Positions 42,804 through 51,959 are shown, counted from the stretch's first letter. The stretch: 64,000 nucleotides of DNA from Planctellipticum sp942493135 (GCA_942493135.1 OW818684.1:6758001-6822000), one strand, 5' to 3'. A program made the numbers and translations. Notes: generated by a model from the sequence alone, not told the origin.

Positions 42804-43127
42804 TTACCAGCCCAGCGACATGTTCGTCTCGATCGCCCGCTGCGCCTGCTGCAGATCGACGCCGGTATCCTGCATGTAAAGCCGGATCGCGTGGACTTTG
42901 TCGCCACGGGCCTTGCTGAGGCAGTCGCGGGCGGCGTGGCAGGGCTCCGTGGCTCCTTCGATCCCGAGGAGCCGCTTGGAGATGACCCACACATCGCGAG
43001 GGCGCTTGGTGATCCGGACGATGTCTTCGTCGGGGTAGTGCTCGCGAATCGCGGACTCCGCCTCGGCCTGACTCTGTCCCCAGGCAATCATGATGTGTGC
43101 GGTCGTTTCGATCTCGTACAAAGCCAT
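42804..43127 (-). CDS. Conserved hypothetical protein with L7/L12-like C-terminal motif
   Basis: 107 residues. The N-terminal half (MALYEIETTAHIMIAWGQSQ) looks like a small alpha/beta unit with a DEDIVRITKRPRDVWVISK strand. The last 30 residues (KVHAIRLYMQDTGVDLQQAQ) match the helix pattern of ribosomal L7/L12 C-terminal domains, with KxxAIRLY then TGxxLxxAQ. It is too short for a true L7/L12. GGAGG stands ideally before ATG 43127. Function unknown. Confidence 0.75.
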   Translation of the reverse strand: MALYEIETTAHIMIAWGQSQAEAESAIREHYPDEDIVRITKRPRDVWVISKRLLGIEGATEPCHAARDCLSKARGDKVHAIRLYMQDTGVDLQQAQRAIETNMSLGW

Positions 43128-43248
43128 GCGACACCTCCGTTGATATGACGTGGAGTTTCGACCGCGCTCTGTGATCTGGCGGACTCAGTATAGCCCCGCT
43201 TGCGCCGGATCGTCCAGAAGTTCTTCGGCAATTGACTCGGCTCGCGAA

Positions 43249-43960
43249 TCAGGCGCGAGCCGAAGCGTCTCCATGCGTCAGCGCCCACTTTTCCTCGGCC
43301 GCGCTGGCCCGCAGATAGAACGGGCCTGCAGTCCAGAGGTCGTCCGCTTCTCCTCGCGCGAAGCGTTCCCAGGCCAGACGCCCTACGACGTCTGCGGCGG
43401 GGAAGTTCTGTGCGTGTTCGGCGGCGACTCTCGACCGCAAGCCGAGGTCGAGCAGCGCCGGGACGGCCGGACCGAGCACCAGAACGTCGTGCTCCGCGGC
43501 AGCGACCCAGACATCCGCCGGGGCAATCGTCACTGGCCCGTCGGCCGTCAGCTTGCCGTCGGCCCCGCGTCGAAAGGTCGCCACGAACAGATCGCCGCGC
43601 TGGGCGTCGTCGACAATCTGAATGACTCGGGCGTCCTCGGGCGCGGCGGCCGCGATGGCGTCAAAGGTGTCGATCGCCAGCAGCTTAAGCCCCGCCGCAT
43701 AGGCGAGAGTTTTGGCGCAGACGATTCCGACGCGCAGTCCGGTGAAACTTCCGGGGCCCCGGCTGACCGCGACTGCGGAGAGATCTTGCGGCGTGAGTCC
43801 GTGCCGTCCGAGCAGGTCGTGAAGCTCGCTGACGAGGGTCTGAGCGTGTCGGCGGCCGACTTCGTCGAGACGTTTCGTTTCGCGCAGGCCCCCGTCCGCC
43901 AGCAAGCGCCAGGCTGCCGGTCCGTCCGCTGGTTTCGAGGGCGAGGAGGTATTGTGTCAT
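43249..43960 (-). CDS. tsaB: tRNA t6A synthesis protein TsaB, with an apparent frameshift
   Basis: TsaB binds TsaD in the complex that adds threonylcarbamoyl to A37 of tRNAs. The first 18 residues (MTQYLLALETSGRTGSLA) read in one frame from ATG 43960. The rest (LADGGLRETKRLDEVGRRHA, SRGPGSFTGLRVGI, and so on) reads in another frame from 43905. One extra base at about 43906 (or two missing) breaks the gene. TTG 43905 would give a 218-residue protein without the first strand of the ASKHA fold. Since the function is normally essential, a sequencing error is likely. The helicase gene ends seven bases upstream. Confidence 0.85.
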
Positions 43961-43967
43961 GGCGGGG

Positions 43968-45995
43968 CTACTTCCCGAGCAGGGCAGCTTCTTCTTCGCT
44001 GTCGAGATCGAACATTTCCCGCAGAAACCGCGAGACTTTGGTCAGCTTTCGCTTGCCGTAACTTGTGCGCGTTTCGGCGCGCGTCAGCGTCAGGTAGTCC
44101 TTGGCCCGCGTCACGCCGACGTACGCCAGCCGCCGCTCTTCCTCGATGGCGTTAGGATCGTCTCCCTCGGCATCCACCGACCGCTTGTGTGGCAGGATGC
44201 CTTCTTCGAGCCCCACGAGGAACACGCGGGGGAACTCGAGTCCCTTGGCGCTGTGCAGCGTCATCAGCTTCGCCGCGGGGCGTTCGAGCTGCTTGTCGTC
44301 GTTGCCGAAGTTCTCTTCCCGCCCCTCCAGGGTGGTCTGTTCGAGAAATTCCGAGAGCGTCGGCTGGTGCGTCCGCCCTTCGTACTGTTCCAGGGCTTCG
44401 ATGCACTCGTCGATCGTTCCCGAGCGGGCGAGCTGCTGGTGCTTTTCCTTGTACTGCTTCTCGATCTCCGACTCGTAGTCGATGACGTCGACCAGTTCTC
44501 GGAGCAGCGTGCTGATTTTCTGTCCGGGGGTCTGAAGCTGACTGCGGAATCGTCCGAGCAAGTGGTGAAACTCCTCCATCGCCTTCGCCGTTTTGACGGT
44601 GATTTCTTTCGCCGCCACGGCGTCGGGGACCGCCGCCCAGAACTTTTGGCCGGATTTGACGGCCCGCGTCAGGACTTTTTCTACGGCGGTATCACCGATG
44701 CCGCGGGCCGGGGTGTTGATGATCCGCAGCAGCGAGACTTCGTCCTCGGGATGGGCGATGGCTTTCAGGTAGGCCATCATGTCCCGGACTTCCCTCCGAT
44801 CGAAGAACGACTGACCGCCGACCAGGGTGTAGGGGATATTCAGGCGCCTGAGTTCCTGCTCGAACAGCCGCGGCTGCTCGTTGGTGCGGAACAGGATGGC
44901 GATGTCGCCGGGAGGGATGTTGAGCTGTTTGGTGAGATAGTTGATCTCGCGGACGACCCCTTCCGCTTCGGTCTGTTCGTCGGCATACGGGCGGACCAGG
45001 ACTTCGACGCCGTCTTTGTGGGCGACCAGCGTCTTTTCGTGGCGTCCGCGATTGTGCTTCACCAGCGAGTTGGCCAGGTCGAGGATCTGCCGCGTGCAGC
45101 GATAGTTGTCCTGCAGCCGGACCACCTTGGCGCCCGGAAAGTGCTGCTGAAAGCCGAGGATGTGCTTCACTTCGGCCCCGCGCCAGCCGTAAATCGACTG
45201 GTCGTCGTCGCCCACGACGCACAGGTTGCCGTGCGGCAGCACGAGATCCCGGATGATCCGGAACTGCATCTCGTTGGTGTCCTGGTACTCGTCGATCTGC
45301 ACGTGGTCGAAGCGTTGCTGCTGACGGCCGAGGACGTCCGGGAATTCGTGGAACAGCAGATCCGTCAGCATGAGCAGATCGTCGAAGTCGACCGCACCGG
45401 CGGCCCGCAGACTCGCCTGGTACTTGCGGTAACCGGCGGCGGCCAGCATGCCGCGATCGTCTTCGATGAAGTCCCGCGCGTCCTCCGGACCGACGCCGAG
45501 CGTTTTCCACTTGCTGATCTGCGCGAGCAGATCGCCCGGACGGAGGGACGTGTCGGGGACGCGGATATCGCGGAGCGCCTTGCGGGCCGCCGATTCCTGA
45601 TCGCCGCGGTCATAGATCAGGAACGTTCCGGGGTAACCCAGAGCCGTGATTTCCTGCCGCAGGATTTTCACGCACAGCGAGTGGAACGTGGAGACGACGG
45701 GTCGTGATCGCTGGCGCTTTCCGCCCAGCAGGGACGACATGCGCTCCTGCATTTCCTTGGCGGCCTTGTTCGTAAAGGTGACCGACAGAATGCGGTCGGG
45801 CTGGGTTCCCGTCCGGATCAGCTCGGCCATGCGGTAGGTAATGACGCGCGTCTTGCCCGTGCCCGCCCCCGCCAGGACCAGCAGCGGTCCCGCCAGCGTC
45901 AGGACCGCGTCCTTCTGCGACGGGTTGAGCCCCGACAGATGTCCCCCTGCAGCCGTCGCACTTCCGCGCGGCGCACTCAACGACAAATCAGCCAC
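43968..45995 (-). CDS. pcrA: UvrD/PcrA-type DNA helicase
   Basis: 675 residues from GTG 45995, preceded by AGGAGG. All superfamily 1 motifs are present: Q motif (LNPSQKDAV), Walker A GAGTGKTRV, TFTNKAAKEM, Walker B with VQIDEYQDTN, GDDDQSIYGWRGA, LQDNYRC, LMTLHSAKGLEF and VGVTRAKDYL. The order and length match PcrA/UvrD, 3'-5' helicases used in repair and replication restart. The name Rep would also be possible. The tsaB gene follows within seven bases. Confidence 0.93.
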   Translation of the reverse strand: MADLSLSAPRGSATAAGGHLSGLNPSQKDAVLTLAGPLLVLAGAGTGKTRVITYRMAELIRTGTQPDRILSVTFTNKAAKEMQERMSSLLGGKRQRSRPVVSTFHSLCVKILRQEITALGYPGTFLIYDRGDQESAARKALRDIRVPDTSLRPGDLLAQISKWKTLGVGPEDARDFIEDDRGMLAAAGYRKYQASLRAAGAVDFDDLLMLTDLLFHEFPDVLGRQQQRFDHVQIDEYQDTNEMQFRIIRDLVLPHGNLCVVGDDDQSIYGWRGAEVKHILGFQQHFPGAKVVRLQDNYRCTRQILDLANSLVKHNRGRHEKTLVAHKDGVEVLVRPYADEQTEAEGVVREINYLTKQLNIPPGDIAILFRTNEQPRLFEQELRRLNIPYTLVGGQSFFDRREVRDMMAYLKAIAHPEDEVSLLRIINTPARGIGDTAVEKVLTRAVKSGQKFWAAVPDAVAAKEITVKTAKAMEEFHHLLGRFRSQLQTPGQKISTLLRELVDVIDYESEIEKQYKEKHQQLARSGTIDECIEALEQYEGRTHQPTLSEFLEQTTLEGREENFGNDDKQLERPAAKLMTLHSAKGLEFPRVFLVGLEEGILPHKRSVDAEGDDPNAIEEERRLAYVGVTRAKDYLTLTRAETRTSYGKRKLTKVSRFLREMFDLDSEEEAALLGK

Positions 45996-46034
45996 CCCAT
46001 CCTCCTGATCGGCTCCGCCAACGGCGGAGGAGAG

Positions 46035-46919
46035 TCATCCCTGAATCGTTGCGCCCGGCAACTGCCGCAACGGCTGCAGCATTTCGGCCATCGTCTGCCA
46101 GCGATCGTCGGGCCGCAGCTCCAGCCCCTTCATGATCGTGTCCGACAGCTCCGGATCGATATCGTGGACGTACGCCCGCAGGTCGGTCGCCGGAGTATTC
46201 ATGTGCTGCATCACCGCTTCCAGCGTCCCGGCGGCGTCCCACGGCATCCGCCCGGCGCACATTTCGTAACACGTCACCGCATACGAAAAGATGTCGATCC
46301 GCTGGTCGGTCCGCTGCCGCTTTACCAGCTCGGGGGCCATGTAGTTCGCCGTTCCGGTCCGGTTGCCGGGCGCCTGGTACGGCGGCGTATTCGGGACGAC
46401 GAGCCCAAAGTCGATGAGCTTGACGTGGTACTTCATGTCGAGCAGGACGTTCCGCGGGCAGATGTCGCGGTGAATCCACTGCTGCTTGTGGAAGTACTGG
46501 ATCGCATCCCCCAGCTCGATCATCATCCGGACGCGATACTTCTTCATGACGTCGTTCTGAGCGTCGATCAGGACGCTGAGGGCCATCCCTTCGACGTACT
46601 CCATCACCAGGTACTGCTCGCCGTTCGTCGTCATCCCGTATTCGGTCGTTTCCACGATTCGCGGATGCTTGAGAGCAATCGCGATCTCCCCCTCGGTCGG
46701 TTTTTTCAGCCGCTTGTCGAAGCGAGCTTCGAGCTTGCGGGTCTTCTCGAGGTCCAGCACCTTGAGGGCCACGATCCGTCCGCTGCGCGAATCGCGCGCC
46801 TTCCAGACCTTGGACATGCTCCCCTGGCCGACGCGGCTGATCAGTTCGAACCGGCGGACGATGTCGACTTTGTCGACGCGGGGCTTCCGCTGCAGCAACG
46901 ACGTCAGATACTTCCACAT
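46035..46919 (-). CDS. Serine/threonine protein kinase with altered catalytic loop
   Basis: 294 residues, kinase domain only. Glycine loop GQGSMSKV, ATP-binding Lys in VALKVL, catalytic loop HRDICPRNVLL, IDFGL, and NYMAPE. In the loop the usual HRDLKPxN Lys is Cys; Asp and Asn are kept. There is no membrane segment or sensor domain, unlike most PknB-type kinases, so the protein is cytoplasmic and gets its signals through partners. A basic N-terminal 15 residues (WKYLTSLLQRKPRVDK) may attach it to the membrane. Confidence 0.9.
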   Translation of the reverse strand: MWKYLTSLLQRKPRVDKVDIVRRFELISRVGQGSMSKVWKARDSRSGRIVALKVLDLEKTRKLEARFDKRLKKPTEGEIAIALKHPRIVETTEYGMTTNGEQYLVMEYVEGMALSVLIDAQNDVMKKYRVRMMIELGDAIQYFHKQQWIHRDICPRNVLLDMKYHVKLIDFGLVVPNTPPYQAPGNRTGTANYMAPELVKRQRTDQRIDIFSYAVTCYEMCAGRMPWDAAGTLEAVMQHMNTPATDLRAYVHDIDPELSDTIMKGLELRPDDRWQTMAEMLQPLRQLPGATIQG

Positions 46920-47094
46920 GGAGCAGGCACCGGCTCGGACAGACGGATCGGACTTTGGGAGTCGACGGGAGACTGCAGTATACCGTCGCTGCCCGCCGAG
47001 CGACCATCACAGCCAGAAGAACGGCGCGGCGCTTCTCAGTTTCCAAGTTGGGCGAGTCGGGTCTGCTCGGTTCACCTCTGCGATCACGAGTTCT

Positions 47095-47120
47095 GGTGAG
47101 CCTCGAAGACTCGACTCACC
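47095..47120. repeat. Dispersed hairpin repeat, TCGA-loop-TCGA family (copy 2)
   Basis: Outer arms GGTGAG/CTCACC, inner TCGA/TCGA around AGAC. It is identical to 55988-56013. It lies upstream of the protein kinase gene and after the accD stop, in a 295-base gap that holds nothing else. Confidence 0.8.
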
Positions 47121-47214
47121 CTACCTCTTGGGCAAATGAAACTCATGGAAACGGCTGTGGAAGATCGGAATCTGAGGATGCGCGTTTTCGCCCGATTGAG
47201 CCCAGATGCCGGCG

Positions 47215-48060
47215 TCATTTGCCACAGTAGTCGAACAGGCGGGCGATCTCGCTCCGCAGTTCGGGGCGGGCCACGATGCGGTCGACGAATCCGTGCTTCA
47301 ACAGGAATTCGCTGGTCTGGAAGTCCGGAGGGAGCTCGATCTTCACCGTCGCCTTGACCACGCGCGGGCCGGCGAAGCCGATCAGCGCCTTCGGTTCGGC
47401 GATGATAATGTCGCCCAGCGACGCGAAACTCGCCGCGACGCCGCCCATCGTCGGATTCGTCAGGACCGAGACGAACAGCCCCCCGGCCGACTGATACCGC
47501 GCCAGTGCGGCGGAGACTTTGCCCATCTGCATCAGGGACAGAATGCCCTCGTGCATCCGGGCGCCGCCGCCGGACCCGCTGACGATCACGACGGGGAGCG
47601 ACAGTTCGGTCGCGCGTTCGATGGCCCGCGTCAGCTTCTCGCCGACGACCGAGCCCATGCTCCCCATGATGAAGGCCGAGTCGGTCAGACCAAAGACGAG
47701 CGGACGCCCGCGCATATAACCCCGGCCGACGATGCAGGCCTCCTTCAGTCCGGTCTTGCGCTGCTCGGCGACGAGCCGGTCCTTATAGGGCCGGGAATCG
47801 GCGAAGGCGAGCGGATCGAGCGGCGAGAGATCCGCATACCACTCCTCGAAGCTCTCCGGATCCAGCAACTGCTCGATGCGATTCTGGGCCGAGATGTAGA
47901 AGTGATGGCCGCAATCGGGACAGAGTCCGAAGTTCTTGTCGACCTGCTTTTTGAACACGGTGTTCTTGCAGGCGTCGCAGCGGATCCACAGGCCCTCGGG
48001 CACGCCGCGCTTCTTGCGGGCTTGCGAGCTGGCGTCCGAATCGGGAACTTCGGTATTCAT
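47215..48060 (-). CDS. accD: Acetyl-CoA carboxylase carboxyltransferase subunit beta
   Basis: 281 residues. An N-terminal zinc ribbon with CDAC and CPDC pairs (residues 28-50) precedes the carboxyltransferase fold: GSMGSVVGEKLTRA, SGSGGGARMHEG with the oxyanion-hole glycines, MGGVAASFAS, GFAGPRV. It transfers carboxyl from biotin to acetyl-CoA to make malonyl-CoA for fatty-acid synthesis, with AccA as partner (not encoded here). GAGG lies five bases before ATG 48060. It is followed on the same strand by the kinase gene after 295 bases. Confidence 0.95.
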   Translation of the reverse strand: MNTEVPDSDASSQARKKRGVPEGLWIRCDACKNTVFKKQVDKNFGLCPDCGHHFYISAQNRIEQLLDPESFEEWYADLSPLDPLAFADSRPYKDRLVAEQRKTGLKEACIVGRGYMRGRPLVFGLTDSAFIMGSMGSVVGEKLTRAIERATELSLPVVIVSGSGGGARMHEGILSLMQMGKVSAALARYQSAGGLFVSVLTNPTMGGVAASFASLGDIIIAEPKALIGFAGPRVVKATVKIELPPDFQTSEFLLKHGFVDRIVARPELRSEIARLFDYCGK

Positions 48061-48083
48061 AACGGCCTCGATGTGGCGAAATC

Positions 48084-48713
48084 TCAGCGAGCGACTCGTC
48101 CAGCGCCGACCGGTTCTCGGCGGATTTCGTCCCAGCAGTGTCCGAAGGCGCCGGTTTCCGTGTTGATGAACTCCACCCGTTCTTCGGGGGGAAGTCGATT
48201 GGTCAGGCGCTCCAGAACATAGGGCTGCCCCAGCAGCATCTGCCGCACCAGCGACGCCCCAGGTTCGGCCATCACAATCGCAATCGCGTCGAATTTTCGC
48301 AATGGTCGTTCGAGCGTTTCTCCCACGCGATCGATGAACTCGGTGATTGTCTCGCCGCCCGACGGGCAGACGGAGATCGAATTCTCTTCGAACTGTTTAA
48401 TCAGCCGCGGCTGCTTCCGCCGCACGTCATCCTCTGCCAGTCCCTGCCAGAGGCCGAGATTGATATTCCCCAGCGTCTCCGACGCCTTGACCGGGACCCC
48501 CAGCCAGCCCCCCAGCGATTCCGCCGTCGCCCGCGACGACTCCGCAGGCCCGCACAACACGACGCGAGGAGTCGCCTCGCGTGGCAGGGCCTCGACGAGC
48601 TGTTCCATCACCACGACACACGATTCGCACATCGGCAGGCTCAACGAGCCTTCGATCCGGTCCTGCAACTCAAACGCCGTTGCCCCGGGGCGAACCAGCA
48701 CCACAATCGCCAT
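48084..48713 (-). CDS. Inactive histidine-phosphatase (phosphoglycerate mutase-like) homologue
   Basis: 209 residues with the fold of the histidine phosphatase family: VVLVRPGATAFELQDRIEG matches the RHGxT block, CGPAESSRATAESLGG matches the SxxxRAxxTA block, LGLWQGL matches the G-W-G block and AEPGAS the second His block. The nucleophile His (RHG) is Pro and the second His is Glu; the acid Glu before GLW is Asn. It should have no phosphatase activity and may bind a ligand or partner. It starts 35 bases after rpe and ends 24 bases before accD, so all three may form an operon. Confidence 0.85.
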   Translation of the reverse strand: MAIVVLVRPGATAFELQDRIEGSLSLPMCESCVVVMEQLVEALPREATPRVVLCGPAESSRATAESLGGWLGVPVKASETLGNINLGLWQGLAEDDVRRKQPRLIKQFEENSISVCPSGGETITEFIDRVGETLERPLRKFDAIAIVMAEPGASLVRQMLLGQPYVLERLTNRLPPEERVEFINTETGAFGHCWDEIRREPVGAGRVAR

Positions 48714-48747
48714 GAACTCTACCGAGCTCCTTCAGGGAAGATCCGTA

Positions 48748-49434
48748 CTACGCCCCGGCCAGATGCGCCAACTCGGCGATCGCCGGACCGTACTCCGCAG
48801 CGTCAAAAACAGAGCTTCCGGCGACAAACAGCCGGGCTCCTGCCGCGGAGGCTGCCGAAATCGTGGGGACCGCAATGCCCCCGTCGATCGACAGCACCGT
48901 CTTCGGTGACACAATTTCTCTCAGTCGCTGCAGCTTTGGCAGCACATCCGGCATGAACTTCTGCCCGCCGAATCCCGGCTGGACGCTCATCACCAGCACC
49001 AGATCGCAGGCCGCCAAGAACGGCTCGATCGCCGAGACCGGCGTTCCCGGATTCAGCGCCAGTCCCGCGACGCGGCCAGCCTCGCGAATCCGCGACAGGA
49101 CCGGCACAGGGTCCGGCACCGCCTCAATATGAATTGTAATCGCGTCGCAACCCGCCTGCAGATATTCATCCAGATACTTGTCGGGTTCCGCGATCATCAG
49201 GTGAGCGTCGAAGAACCGTTCAGACCGCTTCCGGGCCGCCTGGATCACCATCGGACCGTAGGACAGGTTCGGCACGAAGTGGCCGTCCATGACGTCCCAG
49301 TGAATGACGTCCGCACCGGCCGCGTCGAGCCTGGACAACTCGCCGACGAGATCGGCGAAATCGCACTTCAGCATCGACGGCGCGATCAGCGGGTGATCGG
49401 CTGCCAGACTGGCCAGACGGGATCGTCGATCCAT
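48748..49434 (-). CDS. rpe: Ribulose-phosphate 3-epimerase
   Basis: 228 residues from ATG 49434. TIM barrel with metal ligands in HWDVMDGHFVPN, FDAHLMI, and IDGGI (catalytic Asp); also the MSVQPGFGGQ phosphate loop. It interconverts ribulose 5-phosphate and xylulose 5-phosphate in the pentose phosphate pathway. The N-terminal 12 residues are variable, and the start lacks a clear ribosome binding site. It lies downstream of gap, with two hairpins between. Confidence 0.95.
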   Translation of the reverse strand: MDRRSRLASLAADHPLIAPSMLKCDFADLVGELSRLDAAGADVIHWDVMDGHFVPNLSYGPMVIQAARKRSERFFDAHLMIAEPDKYLDEYLQAGCDAITIHIEAVPDPVPVLSRIREAGRVAGLALNPGTPVSAIEPFLAACDLVLVMSVQPGFGGQKFMPDVLPKLQRLREIVSPKTVLSIDGGIAVPTISAASAAGARLFVAGSSVFDAAEYGPAIAELAHLAGA

Positions 49435-49504
49435 GGAAACCAGACCAAGCGGAGAAGACTTCAAATCGCCATGCCGCGTGCGGCGGCGATCAGGCGGCAG
49501 ATCG

Positions 49505-49530
49505 CCCGGCGGGGCACAAGCCCCGCCGGG
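49505..49530. terminator. 11-bp hairpin after gap
   Basis: Arms CCCGGCGGGGC and its complement with the loop ACAA. It lies downstream of the 49543-49561 hairpin on the gap transcript. Two hairpins in tandem suggest a bipartite terminator or insulating structure between gap and rpe. Confidence 0.6.
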
Positions 49531-49542
49531 ACAAGACCGCAA

Positions 49543-49561
49543 GGGAAGGTCGGCCCTTCCC
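49543..49561. terminator. 7-bp hairpin directly after gap
   Basis: Arms GGGAAGG and CCTTCCC with a five-base loop, ending eight bases from the gap stop codon on the transcript. No T-run. Confidence 0.6.
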
Positions 49562-49568
49562 GGTCAGA

Positions 49569-50591
49569 TTACAGACGGGCGACCTTGGCGATGAGGTCGG
49601 CGGTCCGGCTGGAGTAGCCGAACTCGTTGTCGTACCACGAGAGGACCTTGACCATCCGCTTCTGCAGGACCATGGTCCAGGGGGCGTGGAAGATCGAGCT
49701 GTGAGGGTTGCCGATGACGTCGCTGGAGACGATCGGGTCTTCGGTGTATTCCAGAATTCCCTTGAGCCGGCCTTCGGCAGCTTCCTTGATCGCGCCGTTG
49801 ATCTCGGCTTCGGTGACGTCCTTCTCCAGGTTGACGACGAGGTCGACGATGCTGCCGACGGGGACCGGCACGCGAAGCGAAATCCCGGTGAGCTTGCCGT
49901 TCAAGGCCGGCAGCACTTCGCCGACGGCCTTCGCGGCGCCGGTCGTCGTGGGGATGATGTTGATGGCTGCTGCCCGCGAACGATAGATGTTGTCGTGCAA
50001 CTGGTCCGACACACGCTGATCGTTGGTGTAGGCGTGACAGGTGGTCATCAGGCCGCTGGCGATGCCAAACTTCTCCTGCAGAATCATGGCGACGGGAGCC
50101 AGGCAGTTCGTCGTGCAGCTTGCGTTCGAGATCGTCTTGTGCTCGGAGGTGAGCTGATTGTCGTTGACGCCCATGACGACCGTCAGGTCCGGCTTATCCT
50201 TGGCGGGGGCGGAGAGGATCACCTTGCGGGCGCCTGCTTCGATGTGGCTGTCGTAGCCGGGCTTGCCGTCCTTCGCACGGCCGGTGAAAAAGCCGGTCGA
50301 TTCCAGGGCGATTTCGACGCCGAGGTCTTTCCAGGGCAAGTTGCGAGGATCCTTCTCCGCACAGACCTTGACCTTTTTGCCGTTGACGATGATCGAATCG
50401 CCTTCGCAGGAAACGGTTCCGTTGAACCGTCCCTGGACGCTGTCGTACTTCAGCAGAGTGGCCAGAGAGTCCGGCTTCCCGAGGTCGTTGATCGCGACAA
50501 TCTCGAATTCGTCCGGGCGGGCGGCCATTGCACGCAGGGCCACACGACCAATTCGACCAAAACCGTTGATACCGACACGCACCGCTGCCAC
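49569..50591 (-). CDS. gap: Glyceraldehyde-3-phosphate dehydrogenase
   Basis: 340 residues from GTG 50591, chosen because AAGGAG stands nine bases upstream and the NAD-binding segment VGINGFGRIGR starts at once. Catalytic Cys in SNASCTTNCLAP, His in the THAYTNDQ-like CHAYTNDQ block, and SWYDNEFGYS near the end. It catalyses oxidative phosphorylation of glyceraldehyde 3-phosphate in glycolysis. The frame is open to 50729, but the extension is unordered. Confidence 0.96.
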   Translation of the reverse strand: MAAVRVGINGFGRIGRVALRAMAARPDEFEIVAINDLGKPDSLATLLKYDSVQGRFNGTVSCEGDSIIVNGKKVKVCAEKDPRNLPWKDLGVEIALESTGFFTGRAKDGKPGYDSHIEAGARKVILSAPAKDKPDLTVVMGVNDNQLTSEHKTISNASCTTNCLAPVAMILQEKFGIASGLMTTCHAYTNDQRVSDQLHDNIYRSRAAAINIIPTTTGAAKAVGEVLPALNGKLTGISLRVPVPVGSIVDLVVNLEKDVTEAEINGAIKEAAEGRLKGILEYTEDPIVSSDVIGNPHSSIFHAPWTMVLQKRMVKVLSWYDNEFGYSSRTADLIAKVARL

Positions 50592-50968
50592 TGTGGGAAA
50601 CTCCTTACGAACCAAGCCCGGCTGGCGGGAATGCGTGAGACGCGAAGCCTGCTGAAGCCAAGCCGTGTATACACCTCCGGTTACGCCCGGAATGCGCCGA
50701 ATTATAGGAATACCGGATCGCGGGAACAAGCAACGGTCGTCCGTACTGCGGGCAACCGCACCTTACGATTTCCAGAGCCTGCGGCCGCCGTGGTTTTGAT
50801 CGGGACCGCGATTGTCCCCGCGACCAGTGGCCTGCAAATCAAGCGCACGTCCGTCCCGGTTCGGCGATTCCTTCAGACTTTCTTCCCGGTACCACTCTTC
50901 CTCGCCACCGAATGCGGCATCCACGCCAGCCCTCTCTCAGAGTCGGCAGCGGCCCCGCCCCCGGCGGG
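50592..50968. other. Intergenic region
   Basis: 377 bases between the gap start and the phosphatase gene's stop. No gene or strong hairpin. The gap promoter should be here. Confidence 0.4.
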
Positions 50969-51769
50969 TTACCAGAGTTTCCACCAGGATGTGGGTTTGG
51001 CGGCGGAGGATGCGACCGGGGAGGCGGCTTCGCCGGAGGAGATGACCCGGTTTTCGGGGAGCAGGACGCAGCTCAGGTTGCCGTCCGTGCCGCCGGTAGT
51101 GTCGATCAGCAGGCGGCGCGGTCGGATCACGACCTCCGGGACGCGGACATGTCCCGAGACGACCGCCAGCGGGCAGTCGTTCGGCGGTTCCTGCTCGATG
51201 AAGGCCTTGGAGCAGAGCCAGGGAGGGCGACTGAGGGTGAAGTCCCGGGCTTTCAGCACGCGGCGCTGCAGGTCGTAGGGCTGGTTGGGGTCCAGACCGG
51301 CGTGGACGAAGAGGTATTTCGGATGCTCGACGGCCCACGGCAGATTGACGAGCAGTTCGCGATGCCGAGGAGGAACCTTTGCGGCCAGATCTTCGAGGTT
51401 GCCGAACTCCGCTCCATACGACTCGAACGTCGTCTCGGCGTCGTACTGACCGACCCAGCGTTCGCCCCAGTTCGTAAACTCCAGCGACGGATGCCAGCCG
51501 AGAGCCGAGAGCATGGCGAACTCGTGATTTCCTTCGATCGCCGTGGTGCGAGGATGGCTCTTCAGGAGTTTCGCCAGAATCTCGACGGCGCCGGCGGGAT
51601 CGGGGCCGCGATCGACGAGATCTCCGATGAAGACGAGCCAGCGCTGCGCGTAGTCGGGGAGCCGCTGCAGTTTGTCGAGGACGGCCAGCAGCTTGTCGAC
51701 CTGGCCGTGCACGTCGCCAATGACGGCGACGGGCCCGTCAATCTTTGTCGCCAGTGAAACACCCGCCAC
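50969..51769 (-). CDS. PPP-family metallophosphatase
   Basis: 266 residues from GTG 51769, preceded by GAGGGG. Metal motifs GDVHG (18-22), GDLVDRG (48-54), GNHE (about 78-81), plus later His ligands in VHAGLD and SGHV. This layout is shared by bacterial serine/threonine phosphatases and diadenosine tetraphosphatases (ApaH-like). It could reverse the action of the nearby protein kinase, but that is inference. The C-terminal 40 residues are variable and end in SWWKLW. Confidence 0.9.
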   Translation of the reverse strand: MAGVSLATKIDGPVAVIGDVHGQVDKLLAVLDKLQRLPDYAQRWLVFIGDLVDRGPDPAGAVEILAKLLKSHPRTTAIEGNHEFAMLSALGWHPSLEFTNWGERWVGQYDAETTFESYGAEFGNLEDLAAKVPPRHRELLVNLPWAVEHPKYLFVHAGLDPNQPYDLQRRVLKARDFTLSRPPWLCSKAFIEQEPPNDCPLAVVSGHVRVPEVVIRPRRLLIDTTGGTDGNLSCVLLPENRVISSGEAASPVASSAAKPTSWWKLW

Positions 51770-51959
51770 AGATCGCCCCTCTCACTATCCCTGCAAGTCG
51801 GCCGGCGCGGGATTGCTGCGCCGGGTTCGTTCCGTCCCTGGAAAACAGCGTAACTGGGACGGCCCGCACGGGCTAGTGCAGTGACCCGTGTCGATGAGAC
51901 CTTAATGGGGTCGCTGACGTCGGCCGTTTTGAGCCGCCCCCAAGCGAAGTGGCGAGAAT

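Noticed and set aside
43900..43912. Programmed frameshift in tsaB
   Set aside because: No slippery heptamer, upstream Shine-Dalgarno stimulator or pseudoknot is visible; an error or mutation is simpler.
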